A DNA stretch of 64,000 nt. Origin: Candidatus Pseudobacter hemicellulosilyticus. GTDB lineage: Bacteria > Bacteroidota > Bacteroidia > Chitinophagales > Chitinophagaceae. The stretch covers positions 3,100,001 to 3,164,000 of the forward strand of contig CP119311.1 in NCBI GenBank assembly GCA_029202545.1, written 5' to 3'. The notes beneath the pieces are model-generated. The model saw only the letters and a list, made by a program, of their open reading frames with translations. It did no database searches and was not told the origin of the DNA. Shown here in pieces: positions 8,602-17,349 of this stretch (the first letter of the stretch is position 1; every line of letters starts with the position of its first letter). Position numbers and translations under genes: made by a program.

Positions 8602-9396
8602 TTATTCTGAGATGTCCAGGTTGGCTGTGCCGTCTTTCTGGATGGCATACTTAAAGGTCACATAGCCAGGCTTGTAGTTGCGGGAAGGCACTGCTGGAGC
8701 GCCTTTATATACGCTGTATACCACGATCTTGGCATAGTTGCCTTTGGCTGTCTTTACAATAATAGGGCGGGGCAGGGTATAGGATACATGCGCTACCAGG
8801 CTGGCATCGCTACCAGGGAACAGCTGGCCATAGAAGTCATAATAGGCCCAGCCGTCTTCACTGCCGCTGAAATAGTCCAGCCCTATCAGCGCGATCTTCT
8901 TGAAGTCGGCCGCTGCGGGGCCAGCCTTCACCCTGGTGAACGCTTCGTTGAACAGCGCTTTGCCAGGGATGGACTTGATAGGTTTATTGGGCGAGTCGTA
9001 ATACTGATCGTCGATATCGCTGAACTTCTCCATATAGATAGCACCTTTACCGGGGCCGCCATATCCGGGGCTGGCCACAATGCTGCCATTATTGATAGCG
9101 ATATTACTGTTATAAGTGCCAGTAAAAGCGATATCCCATTTATCGGTCTGCTTGAGATTTTCCGAAACCACGCGGTTATCTTCCAGGCTAAAGTACATAG
9201 GCTTGGCCTGGGAGCCTGAATTGGCTACGGTGTCAGCTGCCACATCTGTGAGACTGTACACACCGGTGACCACTACTTTCGGTGGCTCTTCGGGTTCGGG
9301 ATCATTATCGCCGGAATCTTTGCTGCAGGCCGTAACGAACAAAAGGAGTATAAAAGCTGGGATCGCCAGCAGGCGGGTATGGAAATGATGGGACAT
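8602..9396 (-). CDS. HmuY-like haem-binding lipoprotein
   Basis: A 264-residue surface or periplasmic lipoprotein with a lipobox cysteine in 'LLFVTACSKDSG', then an acidic Pro-rich linker. The body shows HmuY-family hallmarks: 'KQTDKWDIAFTGTYNSNIAI', a Gly-rich 'SPGYGGPGKGAIY' and the C-terminal 'YVTFKYAIQKDGT'. Known HmuY proteins capture haem and pass it to a TonB-dependent receptor, often next to it; no HmuR-type receptor adjoins this gene. Haem ligands cannot be assigned by eye. It stands alone between the cytochrome and the AT-rich block. Confidence 0.85.
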   Translation of the reverse strand: MSHHFHTRLLAIPAFILLLFVTACSKDSGDNDPEPEEPPKVVVTGVYSLTDVAADTVANSGSQAKPMYFSLEDNRVVSENLKQTDKWDIAFTGTYNSNIAINNGSIVASPGYGGPGKGAIYMEKFSDIDDQYYDSPNKPIKSIPGKALFNEAFTRVKAGPAAADFKKIALIGLDYFSGSEDGWAYYDFYGQLFPGSDASLVAHVSYTLPRPIIVKTAKGNYAKIVVYSVYKGAPAVPSRNYKPGYVTFKYAIQKDGTANLDISE

Positions 9397-9547
9397 GGGT
9401 ATGTGTTTAAAGAAGGGGCAAAATTCGGGGGGAGCAAGGAGATGAGGCGGAGAAAGGGTTACCAGGGAGGGAGAAAATTTAAATATTGCTTGATTGGAAT
9501 CATGTTACAGTAGTGCAGGTAACAAGTAACTTGGTTTTTCTAAGGTC

Positions 9548-9609
9548 AACCTATCTTACGGAATGAAATTATCCTGAATCAAATCGGGTATTTAAGTGTA
9601 AGATAGGTT
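9548..9609. repeat. 12-bp perfect inverted repeat with 38-nt spacer
   Basis: AACCTATCTTAC at 9548-9559 and its exact complement at 9598-9609, followed by TTTTTGC. It lies in the 484-bp gene-free region between the HmuY-like gene and the sigma-factor gene. It may be a terminator, a small structured RNA or a regulator site. Nothing else in 9397-9880 is convincing apart from a weak CTGATTGG match at 9645. Confidence 0.5.
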
Positions 9610-9880
9610 TTTGCTTTGATACGATTTGTGATTTTTAGGTTAAGCTGATTGGTTAAAACTGTTGATCGTATTCTTTTTATTGCCTGCCTGATTCCTGCCA
9701 CTGAGGGGTTACCCTGGTATACACATTGAACTACTCATCTTGCTGCCATACCTGCAGAAAAGGAATGCCTTTCCTGTGGCGTACTAATCTCCTATTTCTA
9801 ATTATCCATTCGCCCCCGGTCATTTAATCCGGACCAGATACTCCTATTCATTCATTAAACCTTTAAACGGGGGATTTTTC

Positions 9881-10513
9881 ATGGCTTTGTCTGTTGACGA
9901 ATTACTTGCGCAATTCCGTGAGGGAAGTGAGACTGCTTTTAAGGAGCTGTACAATATTTACTTTTATCGGATGTATTGTTTTACGAAGTCTTATGTCAAT
10001 GATACGATGGTGGCTGAGGATATTGTTGCAGAGCTGTTTGTGAAGCTTTGGAAAATGAATAAAAATTTTGAGAGCAAGGCGAACTTAGAGGCCTTTCTTC
10101 ATATTGCTGCCCGGAACGCTGCCTTCAATCACCTGGATATGTATAAGCGAAGGAGCGTTCGTGAAAAGGAACTGCTGCGTAAGATGAATAGTGTCGCCCA
10201 GGTCAATGCAGAGATAGAATCGGAGGTTGTTACGCGTGTCCGCCGGGCGATAGATGCTTTGTCGGCTAAATCTAAGCAGGTGGTCCTGCTGAGTTACTTC
10301 GAAGGGTACTCAAATGGTGAAATAGCAGCGATGATGAATATTACTGATAAAACTGTCAGGAATATAAAGGTGCTGGCGTTGAAAAAAATAAAGTTGGATA
10401 TTTTTAATAAGGATGCACTGATGCTGGCGTCTTTGGTATTTGTGTATATTCTGCTGGGTGTTAGATCGCTATTTGTTGTTTGGATTGCGTGGCTGAATTG
10501 TTATGGCTGGTGA
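9881..10513 (+). CDS. ECF RNA polymerase sigma-70 factor (Bacteroidota type)
   Basis: A 210-residue ECF sigma factor. Region 2 spans about residues 10-95 ('SETAFKELYNIYFYRMYCFT', 'AEDIVAELFVKLWKM') and region 4 about 128-178 ('ALSAKSKQVVLLSYFEGYSN', 'GEIAAMMNITDKTVRNIKVL'). A hydrophobic C-terminal tail (about 183-208) is seen in many Bacteroidota sigma factors of this group. It usually sits directly before FecR. Here two secreted-peptide genes follow instead, and the FecR-SusC-SusD set comes 6.8 kb later on the same strand. I infer it may drive the peptide genes through the motif at 10673. Confidence 0.93.
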   Translation: MALSVDELLAQFREGSETAFKELYNIYFYRMYCFTKSYVNDTMVAEDIVAELFVKLWKMNKNFESKANLEAFLHIAARNAAFNHLDMYKRRSVREKELLRKMNSVAQVNAEIESEVVTRVRRAIDALSAKSKQVVLLSYFEGYSNGEIAAMMNITDKTVRNIKVLALKKIKLDIFNKDALMLASLVFVYILLGVRSLFVVWIAWLNCYGW

Positions 10514-10672
10514 GATTGAATCCGGTTGCTATTTTGATGGTGAATTATTTCAAGTTGCCTTTCTGCTTTTTCGAATTCCGCCTTTAATATTCTCCCCCCC
10601 ACTTCTTTTTCGTCTTTTATGGAAAAAGTGCTTTGATATTCCATTAGGCTGTGTTGTGCCGTATAGTTGAAA

Positions 10673-10708
10673 TAGTCCTGATTGGCCACATTTGTTGGAA
10701 TAATTTTG
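10673..10708 (+). promoter_or_regulatory. Shared promoter motif copy 1 (TAGTCCTGATTGGCCAC plus TAATTTTG)
   Basis: The 17-mer at 10673-10689 recurs with one mismatch at 23913-23929 on the minus strand and with two mismatches at 24529-24545. A -7 box TAATTTTG starts 28 bp from the motif start and ends exactly 36 nt before the peptide ATG at 10745. The copy at the third peptide gene has the same 28-bp and 36-nt spacings. It is probably a promoter or activator site for the peptide genes. The intergenic region 10514-10744 holds no other feature. Confidence 0.6.
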
Positions 10709-10725
10709 AAGGGTTGAATTTCTCC

Positions 10726-10734
10726 AACCTTAAA
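10726..10734 (+). promoter_or_regulatory. Leader 9-mer AACCTTAAA before peptide 1
   Basis: AACCTTAAA ends 10 nt before the ATG at 10745. The same 9-mer at near-identical distance precedes the secreted-protein starts at 23857 and 6084. It is probably part of the translation-initiation region. Confidence 0.4.
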
Positions 10735-10744
10735 ACTTAACGTC

Positions 10745-11050
10745 ATGAGATATAGTAGAATTGTGCCGACTTTGTTGGTGGTCTTGGCTATTGTGGGAGG
10801 TGCTTTTACGTTGCAGGCAAATAAGCCTTGGGGAGCGGGAAGTGTTTTTTGTACTACTGCAAGCTCGCCAATCTGCAGCAATGCAACCAGAGTTGACTTT
10901 GTTTTTGTGGGTGATAATTTTGGTTCACTAGGTGTTGATCCATGTCCTTTAAATGATGAACCTTATTATTTACCTTGTAGCTGTTGTTGCACTGCAATCA
11001 ATGTCCCTACTCCTTATGATGCATTTAGAGTATCTTCTACTGAGCGGTAA
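10745..11050 (+). CDS. Four-cysteine secreted peptide family, member 1
   Basis: A 101-residue secreted protein of unknown function. The hydrophobic signal segment covers residues 1-25. The mature part aligns without gaps to the products at 11205 and 23552 through residue 82. Shared positions are G30, G32, V34, C36, P42, C44, T48, V50-D51-F52, G56-D57, G60, G63, D65-P66-C67-P68, P73-Y74 and C82. This member has extra cysteines at 78, 80 and 81. The conserved cysteines suggest disulfides formed in the periplasm or outside the cell. It follows the sigma-factor gene by 231 bp and has its own motif-bearing promoter region. It could be an uptake substrate, a signal or a toxin; the sequence does not decide. 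Confidence 0.85.
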   Translation: MRYSRIVPTLLVVLAIVGGAFTLQANKPWGAGSVFCTTASSPICSNATRVDFVFVGDNFGSLGVDPCPLNDEPYYLPCSCCCTAINVPTPYDAFRVSSTER

Positions 11051-11204
11051 TACAACATATGATATGAACCAATTCAATAGATAATTTTATTATTTAATGG
11101 AAATAACTATGCATAGGGTTCTCAAAAAGGGGATGCCGAAAACCTAATAGAGTAGGCAATTAAACTAAAGTTTTTGCTTTTTGATTTTAAAAAGCACCTT
11201 TACT

Positions 11205-11516
11205 ATGAAAAGGATAAAGATTATGATATCCGCATTTTCAGTTGTAGCAATTGTTGGTACTGCATTGGCATTTGAATCCAGTTATAGGTTTGGTTTGGGA
11301 CAAGTGTTCTGTGCTCCTTCTGGCACACCAACTTGTACTACTGCTACTAAAGTGGATTTTACCTACAATGGGGATGGTTTTGGAGCTACTGGTGTGGATC
11401 CATGCCCAGGAACTGATGTGCCCTACTATATTCCATTTGGAGGCAGTTGTCAGTTAGCTGCTCATACTACTACACCTTCCATAACTGCCTTTAGGCTAAG
11501 CGCAACTGGGGAATAG
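11205..11516 (+). CDS. Four-cysteine secreted peptide family, member 2
   Basis: A 103-residue homologue of the peptide at 10745. The start at 11205 is chosen over the ATG 24 bp upstream because it makes the protein co-linear with the other members: Cys36, Cys44, Cys67 and Cys82 fall at identical numbers. It has only those four cysteines, so it defines the minimal set. Signal peptide 'MKRIKIMISAFSVVAIVGTA' and the core 'GVDPCPGTDVPYYIP' are visible. It lies 154 bp after member 1. It lacks the 17-bp upstream motif, so it may depend on read-through from member 1. A perfect 13-bp terminator stem follows. Confidence 0.85.
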   Translation: MKRIKIMISAFSVVAIVGTALAFESSYRFGLGQVFCAPSGTPTCTTATKVDFTYNGDGFGATGVDPCPGTDVPYYIPFGGSCQLAAHTTTPSITAFRLSATGE

Positions 11517-11574
11517 TGCAATGAATACTGGGTTCTCAATAATCTAATGTACTTTGCTTAAATAAATAGTGTAA

Positions 11575-11606
11575 TAGGGTATGTGAAATTTAATTCACAT
11601 ACCCTA
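11575..11606. terminator. Bidirectional terminator between peptide 2 and the FISUMP gene
   Basis: A perfect 13-bp stem (TAGGGTATGTGAA at 11575-11587 with 11594-11606) and a 6-nt loop, followed by ATTTAAAT. It sits between convergent genes and can serve both. Confidence 0.8.
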
Positions 11607-11626
11607 ATTTAAATATGTTCGGTGTT

Positions 11627-12892
11627 TTATTTCTGAATACATCGAACTGATTGGGGATTAAAACTGTAGCTTCTATATATAGCATCTGGGGATCCATTAG
11701 GAATATTAATTGCCCGGAAATAATTATATGCATCTAAGTCTGTAGAAGTCCAATATTCACCTATCACGTTGAGTCCCACATAAGATCCTATGCTGCCACC
11801 TAAGAATAAATATCCAGCATTTACAAGGTTAAGACCCGAAAAGCCTCCTTCTTTTAATTTAGCGGCAATTGTACCTCGGTGGCCTCTAAGATTAATTTCA
11901 TCCTGTGGCATGCCCTGAGATAGTTCCATTGACTTCCAATCATCATCAGTGGGAATATGCCATCCTGTTGGGCATATCCCCCGTGCATCTCTTACTGCTT
12001 TTATATTATAATATTTGCCATAGAAGCCATTATTTGTTATCTCTCCACCTGGATAGGCGTATGCACCGCTTGTATTAGTTAACCAATCGAAATTATTTAC
12101 AGAACCGTCTGTAATAGCATCTCCATTTGCATATTTTGACGTTTTAAGGTTGTTAGACATCCATTTAATTCCGTTGATAGTAACATAAGTGTAAACATTT
12201 CCTTCTACATCAGTCACCGTGCTGGCTGCGGCTGCCTTAAAATTTACTTCGTGGCCATAGGCTGTACCATAACTATTGGTGGCATATGCCCTGATATAAT
12301 ACACTGTTTCAGATGCCAGTGGTGTCAGACTACTGGTGAATGTTCCGTTACCATTGCCGTCTTCAGTTTTGAATCCAGCAATTGTAGGGTTAGGCGAAGT
12401 AGACCAGCAAACACCTCGTGCAGTGATGTCAGCCCCGCCATTGTTAATGATACTCCCTCCTCCCGCAGCTGTCAAGGGGACGATATTACTGATAGTCGAT
12501 GTTGTCACTGTGGGTAAGCCTGCTCCTGTAGAAAAGCTTAATTCATTCCCATAGGCGGTACCTTTTCCATTCATTGCGAAAGCACGAACATAATATATAG
12601 TGTTAGCGGAAAGGCCGGTTATATTAATTATGAAATTGGCACTCCCGGTCCCAGATTCTGCAGTGCTGTCAGCAAGGTCTGGGGATGGCTCTATGGACCA
12701 GCAAATTCCTTTTTTTGTAATGCCAGATCCTCCATTATCTATCACTGTTCCTCCACTCTGAGCTTCACCTCCTGAAATATTTGAAATAGCCATTGTGCTT
12801 ATAGTTGCCAGGCTTTGTTTGTTATCTTTCTTGCAAGCGGCATTTAATAAAAAAAGTAAGCAAATTGGGGCAATTAATCGCAAGCTTCTCAT
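11627..12892 (-). CDS. Lipoprotein with FISUMP domain and two Fn3-like repeats
   Basis: A 421-residue surface lipoprotein with lipobox cysteine in 'LLFLLNAACKKDN'. Two tandem repeats of about 90 residues follow, each with 'GGsiinNGGadITarGvCWS' and 'YYvRAyAtNs.GTAYG.E' patterns (about 32-122 and 125-217). The C-terminal domain (about 225-421) is the Fibrobacter succinogenes major paralogous domain: 'VTINGIKWMSNNLKTSKYAN', 'CPTGWHIPTDDDWKSME', 'GEYWTST' and 'SVRCIQK'. Such proteins are thought to be surface-exposed and adhesive. It is the only minus-strand gene within the plus-strand run from sigma factor to SusD, and may be a separate cargo gene of the island. Confidence 0.88.
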   Translation of the reverse strand: MRSLRLIAPICLLFLLNAACKKDNKQSLATISTMAISNISGGEAQSGGTVIDNGGSGITKKGICWSIEPSPDLADSTAESGTGSANFIINITGLSANTIYYVRAFAMNGKGTAYGNELSFSTGAGLPTVTTSTISNIVPLTAAGGGSIINNGGADITARGVCWSTSPNPTIAGFKTEDGNGNGTFTSSLTPLASETVYYIRAYATNSYGTAYGHEVNFKAAAASTVTDVEGNVYTYVTINGIKWMSNNLKTSKYANGDAITDGSVNNFDWLTNTSGAYAYPGGEITNNGFYGKYYNIKAVRDARGICPTGWHIPTDDDWKSMELSQGMPQDEINLRGHRGTIAAKLKEGGFSGLNLVNAGYLFLGGSIGSYVGLNVIGEYWTSTDLDAYNYFRAINIPNGSPDAIYRSYSFNPQSVRCIQK

Positions 12893-12988
12893 AATTAATG
12901 TTTTGGTAACTCGTTCAAAATGGTTTATGTAATATTAAATAGGAGTAAGGATTCACGTTTTATTCTTTAAACAATTTTATCTTAAGAC

Positions 12989-13035
12989 TTGTCCCGTTTA
13001 TTGAAGAATTTTATTATTTGTCGGTAACGGGACAA
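12989..13035. promoter_or_regulatory. 10-bp inverted repeat upstream of the thioredoxin-fold gene
   Basis: TTGTCCCGTT at 12989-12998 and its exact complement at 13026-13035, with a 27-nt spacer, 59 bp before the start codon. The half-site CGGGACAATTC occurs again at 17285-17295, just before the FecR gene. It may be an operator for a dimeric regulator or a 5'-UTR hairpin. Confidence 0.45.
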
Positions 13036-13094
13036 TTTCTTTATAGAATTTGTTTTCGAGGTGGTATTATTTTCCTTGAGATAAATTCTAAACA

Positions 13095-14393
13095 ATGCAA
13101 AATAGAATTGTTCTATTGTTTTTCTTTTTGATGGAAAGTGTTTTGATACAAGCACAAACAAGTATAGGAGTAAAATATGCTACAGGAGGAATAAGGTTTG
13201 TACAGGGGCTGAATTGGCAAGCCGTAAAGTACAGGGCTAAAATAGAAGGAAAGTTTATTTTCGTGGATTGTTATACAACCTGGTGTGGCCCCTGTAAAAA
13301 AATGGAGAATAATGTATACTCTCAGGAAAGAGTTGGTGATTTCTTTAACAAAAGCTTTATTTCGGTAAAAGTCCAGATGGATACTTCTAAAAATGATGAG
13401 AATAATACTAAGGAATGGTATGAAGATGCCAGAAATATCATGGACCAGTTTAAAGTTAATGCTTTCCCGACCTTTTTATATTTTTCGCCAGATGGTAATT
13501 TAGTAAACCGTGTTATTGGTGCTTATGAGGCAGATGCTTTCCTGGATGTATCCCGCAAGGCTGTCGATCCGGAAAATAACTATTTATTATTGTTTACACA
13601 TTTTGAGAGCGGACGAAGGGATCCCGCCGAGATGGTAAAAATTGCCTCAAAAGCAATGGAATTAGGTGATACAGGCATAGCTCAGCAGGTTGCTAAAGCT
13701 TACTTGGAGTTGCCGGGAATTCGTAATGTAATTAATAAGGAGAATATTGAATTTGCCCGTCAATTTACACAGTCAACTGCGGATAAGGGATTTAGATATT
13801 TTTATGATAACGTTGATAGGATAAACCAACTAATGAATAATAAGAATTATGCTCAATCTGTAGTGAGTGCTTTTATATATCGGGAAATTATGTCTCCAGC
13901 TGAAATTAAAGCTAAAGAGACAAATGCTGAGCCAGACTGGGAAATTATTCACAGACGAATATCAAAGAAGTACTCAGGAGAATATGCAGATAGGATCATT
14001 ATTTCTGCCAAAGGGGCTTGGGCCAAATGGAATCGTAACTATGCAGAGTATAGTAAGTATTTGGTTGAATTGGTTGATAAATATACTGCCCCGCCAGCCG
14101 GACATCCGATGGAAGATTTTATCTGGAACAATTATGCCTGGGAAATTTTCTTAAATAGCAAAAATGAAAAAGAACTGGAAATGGCCTTATCATGGAGCGC
14201 TAAAGCTGTTTTGGCGGCTCCTATGTCTAATTGGATTGATACTTATGCCAATATATTATATAAATTAGGTCGTGTTAAGTTAGCGATGGGATGGCAGGAA
14301 ATTGCTATTAAATTATGTGCAGATAATCCTGCTGAATTCCAAAGCAATCTTGAAAAGATGAAACAAGGAAAACCGACTTGGCCAGATAGGTAA
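13095..14393 (+). CDS. Periplasmic thioredoxin-fold protein with CGPC active site
   Basis: A 432-residue protein. A signal peptide (about 1-21) precedes a thioredoxin-like domain at about 30-150, with the redox motif C64-G-P-C67 in 'VDCYTTWCGPCKKMENN' and the cis-proline in 'VNAFPTFLYFSPDG'. The remaining 280 residues look helical and match no domain I recognise. The closest known pattern is the large Bacteroidota family of secreted thioredoxin-family proteins encoded near SusCD genes. It is followed by the S9 peptidase on the same strand. I infer that it reduces or isomerises disulfides, possibly of the cysteine-rich peptides of this block. Confidence 0.88.
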   Translation: MQNRIVLLFFFLMESVLIQAQTSIGVKYATGGIRFVQGLNWQAVKYRAKIEGKFIFVDCYTTWCGPCKKMENNVYSQERVGDFFNKSFISVKVQMDTSKNDENNTKEWYEDARNIMDQFKVNAFPTFLYFSPDGNLVNRVIGAYEADAFLDVSRKAVDPENNYLLLFTHFESGRRDPAEMVKIASKAMELGDTGIAQQVAKAYLELPGIRNVINKENIEFARQFTQSTADKGFRYFYDNVDRINQLMNNKNYAQSVVSAFIYREIMSPAEIKAKETNAEPDWEIIHRRISKKYSGEYADRIIISAKGAWAKWNRNYAEYSKYLVELVDKYTAPPAGHPMEDFIWNNYAWEIFLNSKNEKELEMALSWSAKAVLAAPMSNWIDTYANILYKLGRVKLAMGWQEIAIKLCADNPAEFQSNLEKMKQGKPTWPDR

Positions 14394-14581
14394 TATTACG
14401 CGATTAAGTATGTTGGTGTCTAATAGCTTTCCTTCAGAATAAGCTAAAGAAAAAGTGTAGCAATTAGTCTTTAGTTGGATAGTCTCCTCTTTTCAGGCAT
14501 AATACCCAAATCTTCTTTTATTTTCGTATTCCCCTCTACATTATTCCTTTCTTTTGATTTGCTATTAATCTTTTTATTCTT

Positions 14582-17278
14582 ATGAAGCGGATATTGTTGT
14601 TTGTAGTTTGGTTGACGATTGCTCATTTTAGCTTTTCTCAATTCAAAAGCGAGGCTAATAAGCCTAATCTTACGATTGATAATTGCAAGAACTGGAAAGT
14701 GGCGGTTAATGGTAAGGTGAGTAATGATGGCAATTATATCCTGTATTCAATTATCAATGATCCTGGCCCTGGCATGGTTCGAAATTTTGTCAAGAGTACA
14801 AAGAAGGAATGGGAAAAAGAGATATTTAATGCGATTAAGATAGACTTTAGTGATGATGGAAAGCAATTAATTTGGAAGACAAGTCGTGACTCAATAATAA
14901 TATGGAGAATTGATAAAAATGAGACTGAAATCATTCCTGATGTATTGGAGTATCAGTTAAGGTTGATCGATGCGAAGGAGTGCATTATGTACAGGAGTAA
15001 AGATAGAAAGGATGAATTAGTAATAAGAGAATTGTTCTCCAAAAGACAAAAGTATTTCAATAATGTACTTAGTTTTCAATTTTCAAACGATAATAGGCAA
15101 TTGCTAATTGAGTTGGCGAAGAATGATAGCATTAGCTCCTTCAAATTGATGAATAATCTAACTGGAAATGCTGTAGATATTTTTGAAGGGAAAAGGGCCG
15201 TAGCGACAAATTTTACATTTAGTAACAATGGGGATAAATTGGCGTTTTTTGTTGAAGGCGAGCAGAGCCAGAAATACTTATTGTATTATTATGCTGATAA
15301 TATTCCTTATGCTAAGTTACTCTTATCAGACAAAGATTTGTTATTGGAAAATAATAAAATTGATAATTCCAGGATCGAATTTACTCTAAAGGATGATGCA
15401 CTGATTATTAATCTTAAACCTACTTCGTTACCTCCGCAGAATTCAGATGGCGTCGCTGTGGACGTTTGGAGTTATTTGGATACCGAATTGCAGTCTGTTC
15501 AATTCGACAAATTAAAATATCCAGTTGTTTTTGCTGCTGCAGTGAGAATTGTTGATGGAAGTATTGTTCGTTTGGAAAGGGATAATGAAAAGATTGTTGG
15601 GTTACTGCGGGATCATGCACTTGTTCAGCATGGTTATGGAAATGAGGGCGTTTTTGAGGCTAATTGGAATTCTGCTGCCAGGTATTCATTTTCATTGGTT
15701 TCATTGTATGATGGATCGAGAATACTTATTAAGGATGGTATTATTAACCCTCAAAATGTAGTGGGTATTTCTCCCAATGGTAATTGGTTAATTTATTATG
15801 ATGAAAGTGCTGGCAATTATTTTTGCTACGAGTACTTTACGGGTATTAAGAGAAATATAACTGAAGAAATAAATACTAACTGGAAAATAAAGGATGATGA
15901 TCATCCAGAGAAGGGTGTTGCCTGGAAGACAAGTATACCAAGTTGGTTGATGAATGATGATTGCGTTCTTATCTATGATTCCTACGATATATGGTTAGTT
16001 GACCCAAAAAAAATCAGAAAACCAGAAAATATAACTCGCAATTTAGGTAGTAAAATGGGAATAAGGTTTAGTTTGGCCGACATTAAGAATGATCTGGGTA
16101 AGGCATCATTAAAAAGGGGGGCTTCAATATTATTAAGGGCTGTTGATACGAAATCAAAGGATAGAGGATTTTATAGGGTAAAGTTAGGATCGTCAGATAA
16201 ACCGGAAAAGCTTACTATGGGGCCTTATATTTTTGGTGAATGGGCTGTTTTTAGTAGTTATAATGAGTATGTTGAGCCTATTCTAAGAGCTAGGGATTGC
16301 AATACTTATTTGCTGCGTAGAATGAGTGCTACAAGTATGTTGAATTATGAAATCACAAAGGATTTTGTTCAATATAAAAAAGTAACCGATTTGCAACCTC
16401 AACTAAAGTTTAATTGGTTAACCACAGAGCTAATACGATATAAACTCCCATCAGGAAGATTAAATGAAGGCATACTTTATAAACCGGAAAATTTTGATTC
16501 TTCGAAGAAGTACCCGGTGATTTTTGACTATTACGAAATTCGTTCTGATGAATTAAATCTTTATATACCACCACATGCGTCTGATGCTCGTATAAATATA
16601 CCTCTATTTGTAAGCAATGGGTATCTAGTGTTTGTCCCAGATATTCATTATGTTGTAGGTAATCCTGGGGAAAGCGCTTATGAATCTCTTGTGTCAGCAG
16701 CGAAGTATTTGTCTGGGAAACACTTTGTTGATACAAAAAAGTTAGGATTGCAAGGCCACAGTTGGGGGGGGTATCAAACCAATTACATAATATCTCGTAC
16801 TGATTTATTTTCTGCTGCATGTTCGGCTGCAGGGTATAGTAACCTGATCAGCTGGTATGGTTCCGCTGCAAGGGGAAGTTACCCTCAATACTCATTAGAA
16901 AGAGAACAGGGGCGAATGGGGGGAACTCCCTGGGAAATTCCTGCCAATTATATAGCAAACTCTCCCATATTCAATGCAGATAAAATTTCTACCCCCTTAC
17001 TCATGATGAATAATAAGAATGATAGGGTCGTTTATTTTTCACAAGGGCTTGAATTATTTACAGCTCTACGGCGTTTAGGGAAAAAAGTGTGGATGCTGCA
17101 GTATGATGAAGGGGGACATTCCCTTATGCCGGACAAAAATGGGGAGGATTTTCATAAACGAATGATGCAGTTCTTTGATCATTATCTGAAGGACAAGCCA
17201 ATGCCGGAATGGATGAAAAAGGGCATTCCTGCGAAGCTTAAAGGAAGAACAGATGGAATGAAAATGGATAGCGAGTGA
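14582..17278 (+). CDS. S9-family (prolyl oligopeptidase-type) peptidase
   Basis: An 898-residue secreted serine peptidase. Signal peptide at about 1-19; a beta-propeller-like N-terminal region to about residue 600; C-terminal alpha/beta-hydrolase domain. The catalytic triad is intact: Ser727 in 'GHSWGGYQTN', Asp814 in 'NKNDRVVYF' and His846 in 'DEGGHSL'. The family cleaves short peptides, often after proline or with exo-specificity; the propeller restricts access to small substrates. It lies 188 bp after the thioredoxin-fold gene and 71 bp before FecR, so it is probably part of the same transcription unit. Codon use is very AT-rich. A role in trimming peptides taken up by SusCD is inference. 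Confidence 0.92.
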   Translation: MKRILLFVVWLTIAHFSFSQFKSEANKPNLTIDNCKNWKVAVNGKVSNDGNYILYSIINDPGPGMVRNFVKSTKKEWEKEIFNAIKIDFSDDGKQLIWKTSRDSIIIWRIDKNETEIIPDVLEYQLRLIDAKECIMYRSKDRKDELVIRELFSKRQKYFNNVLSFQFSNDNRQLLIELAKNDSISSFKLMNNLTGNAVDIFEGKRAVATNFTFSNNGDKLAFFVEGEQSQKYLLYYYADNIPYAKLLLSDKDLLLENNKIDNSRIEFTLKDDALIINLKPTSLPPQNSDGVAVDVWSYLDTELQSVQFDKLKYPVVFAAAVRIVDGSIVRLERDNEKIVGLLRDHALVQHGYGNEGVFEANWNSAARYSFSLVSLYDGSRILIKDGIINPQNVVGISPNGNWLIYYDESAGNYFCYEYFTGIKRNITEEINTNWKIKDDDHPEKGVAWKTSIPSWLMNDDCVLIYDSYDIWLVDPKKIRKPENITRNLGSKMGIRFSLADIKNDLGKASLKRGASILLRAVDTKSKDRGFYRVKLGSSDKPEKLTMGPYIFGEWAVFSSYNEYVEPILRARDCNTYLLRRMSATSMLNYEITKDFVQYKKVTDLQPQLKFNWLTTELIRYKLPSGRLNEGILYKPENFDSSKKYPVIFDYYEIRSDELNLYIPPHASDARINIPLFVSNGYLVFVPDIHYVVGNPGESAYESLVSAAKYLSGKHFVDTKKLGLQGHSWGGYQTNYIISRTDLFSAACSAAGYSNLISWYGSAARGSYPQYSLEREQGRMGGTPWEIPANYIANSPIFNADKISTPLLMMNNKNDRVVYFSQGLELFTALRRLGKKVWMLQYDEGGHSLMPDKNGEDFHKRMMQFFDHYLKDKPMPEWMKKGIPAKLKGRTDGMKMDSE

Positions 17279-17349
17279 GAGATTCGGGACAATTCAATTA
17301 AGGTTCTGTTTTATAAATGTATTATGAACGTTAAAGCCAGAATTGTAAT

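Noticed and set aside
9645..9668. A fourth copy of the TAGTCCTGATTGG promoter motif
   Set aside because: Only CTGATTGG matches, the -7-like box is one base off in spacing, and the next gene starts more than 200 bp away.
10501..10881. 126-codon minus-strand frame over peptide 1
   Set aside because: It is antisense to the conserved peptide gene and its promoter motif, which are supported by three-way comparison.
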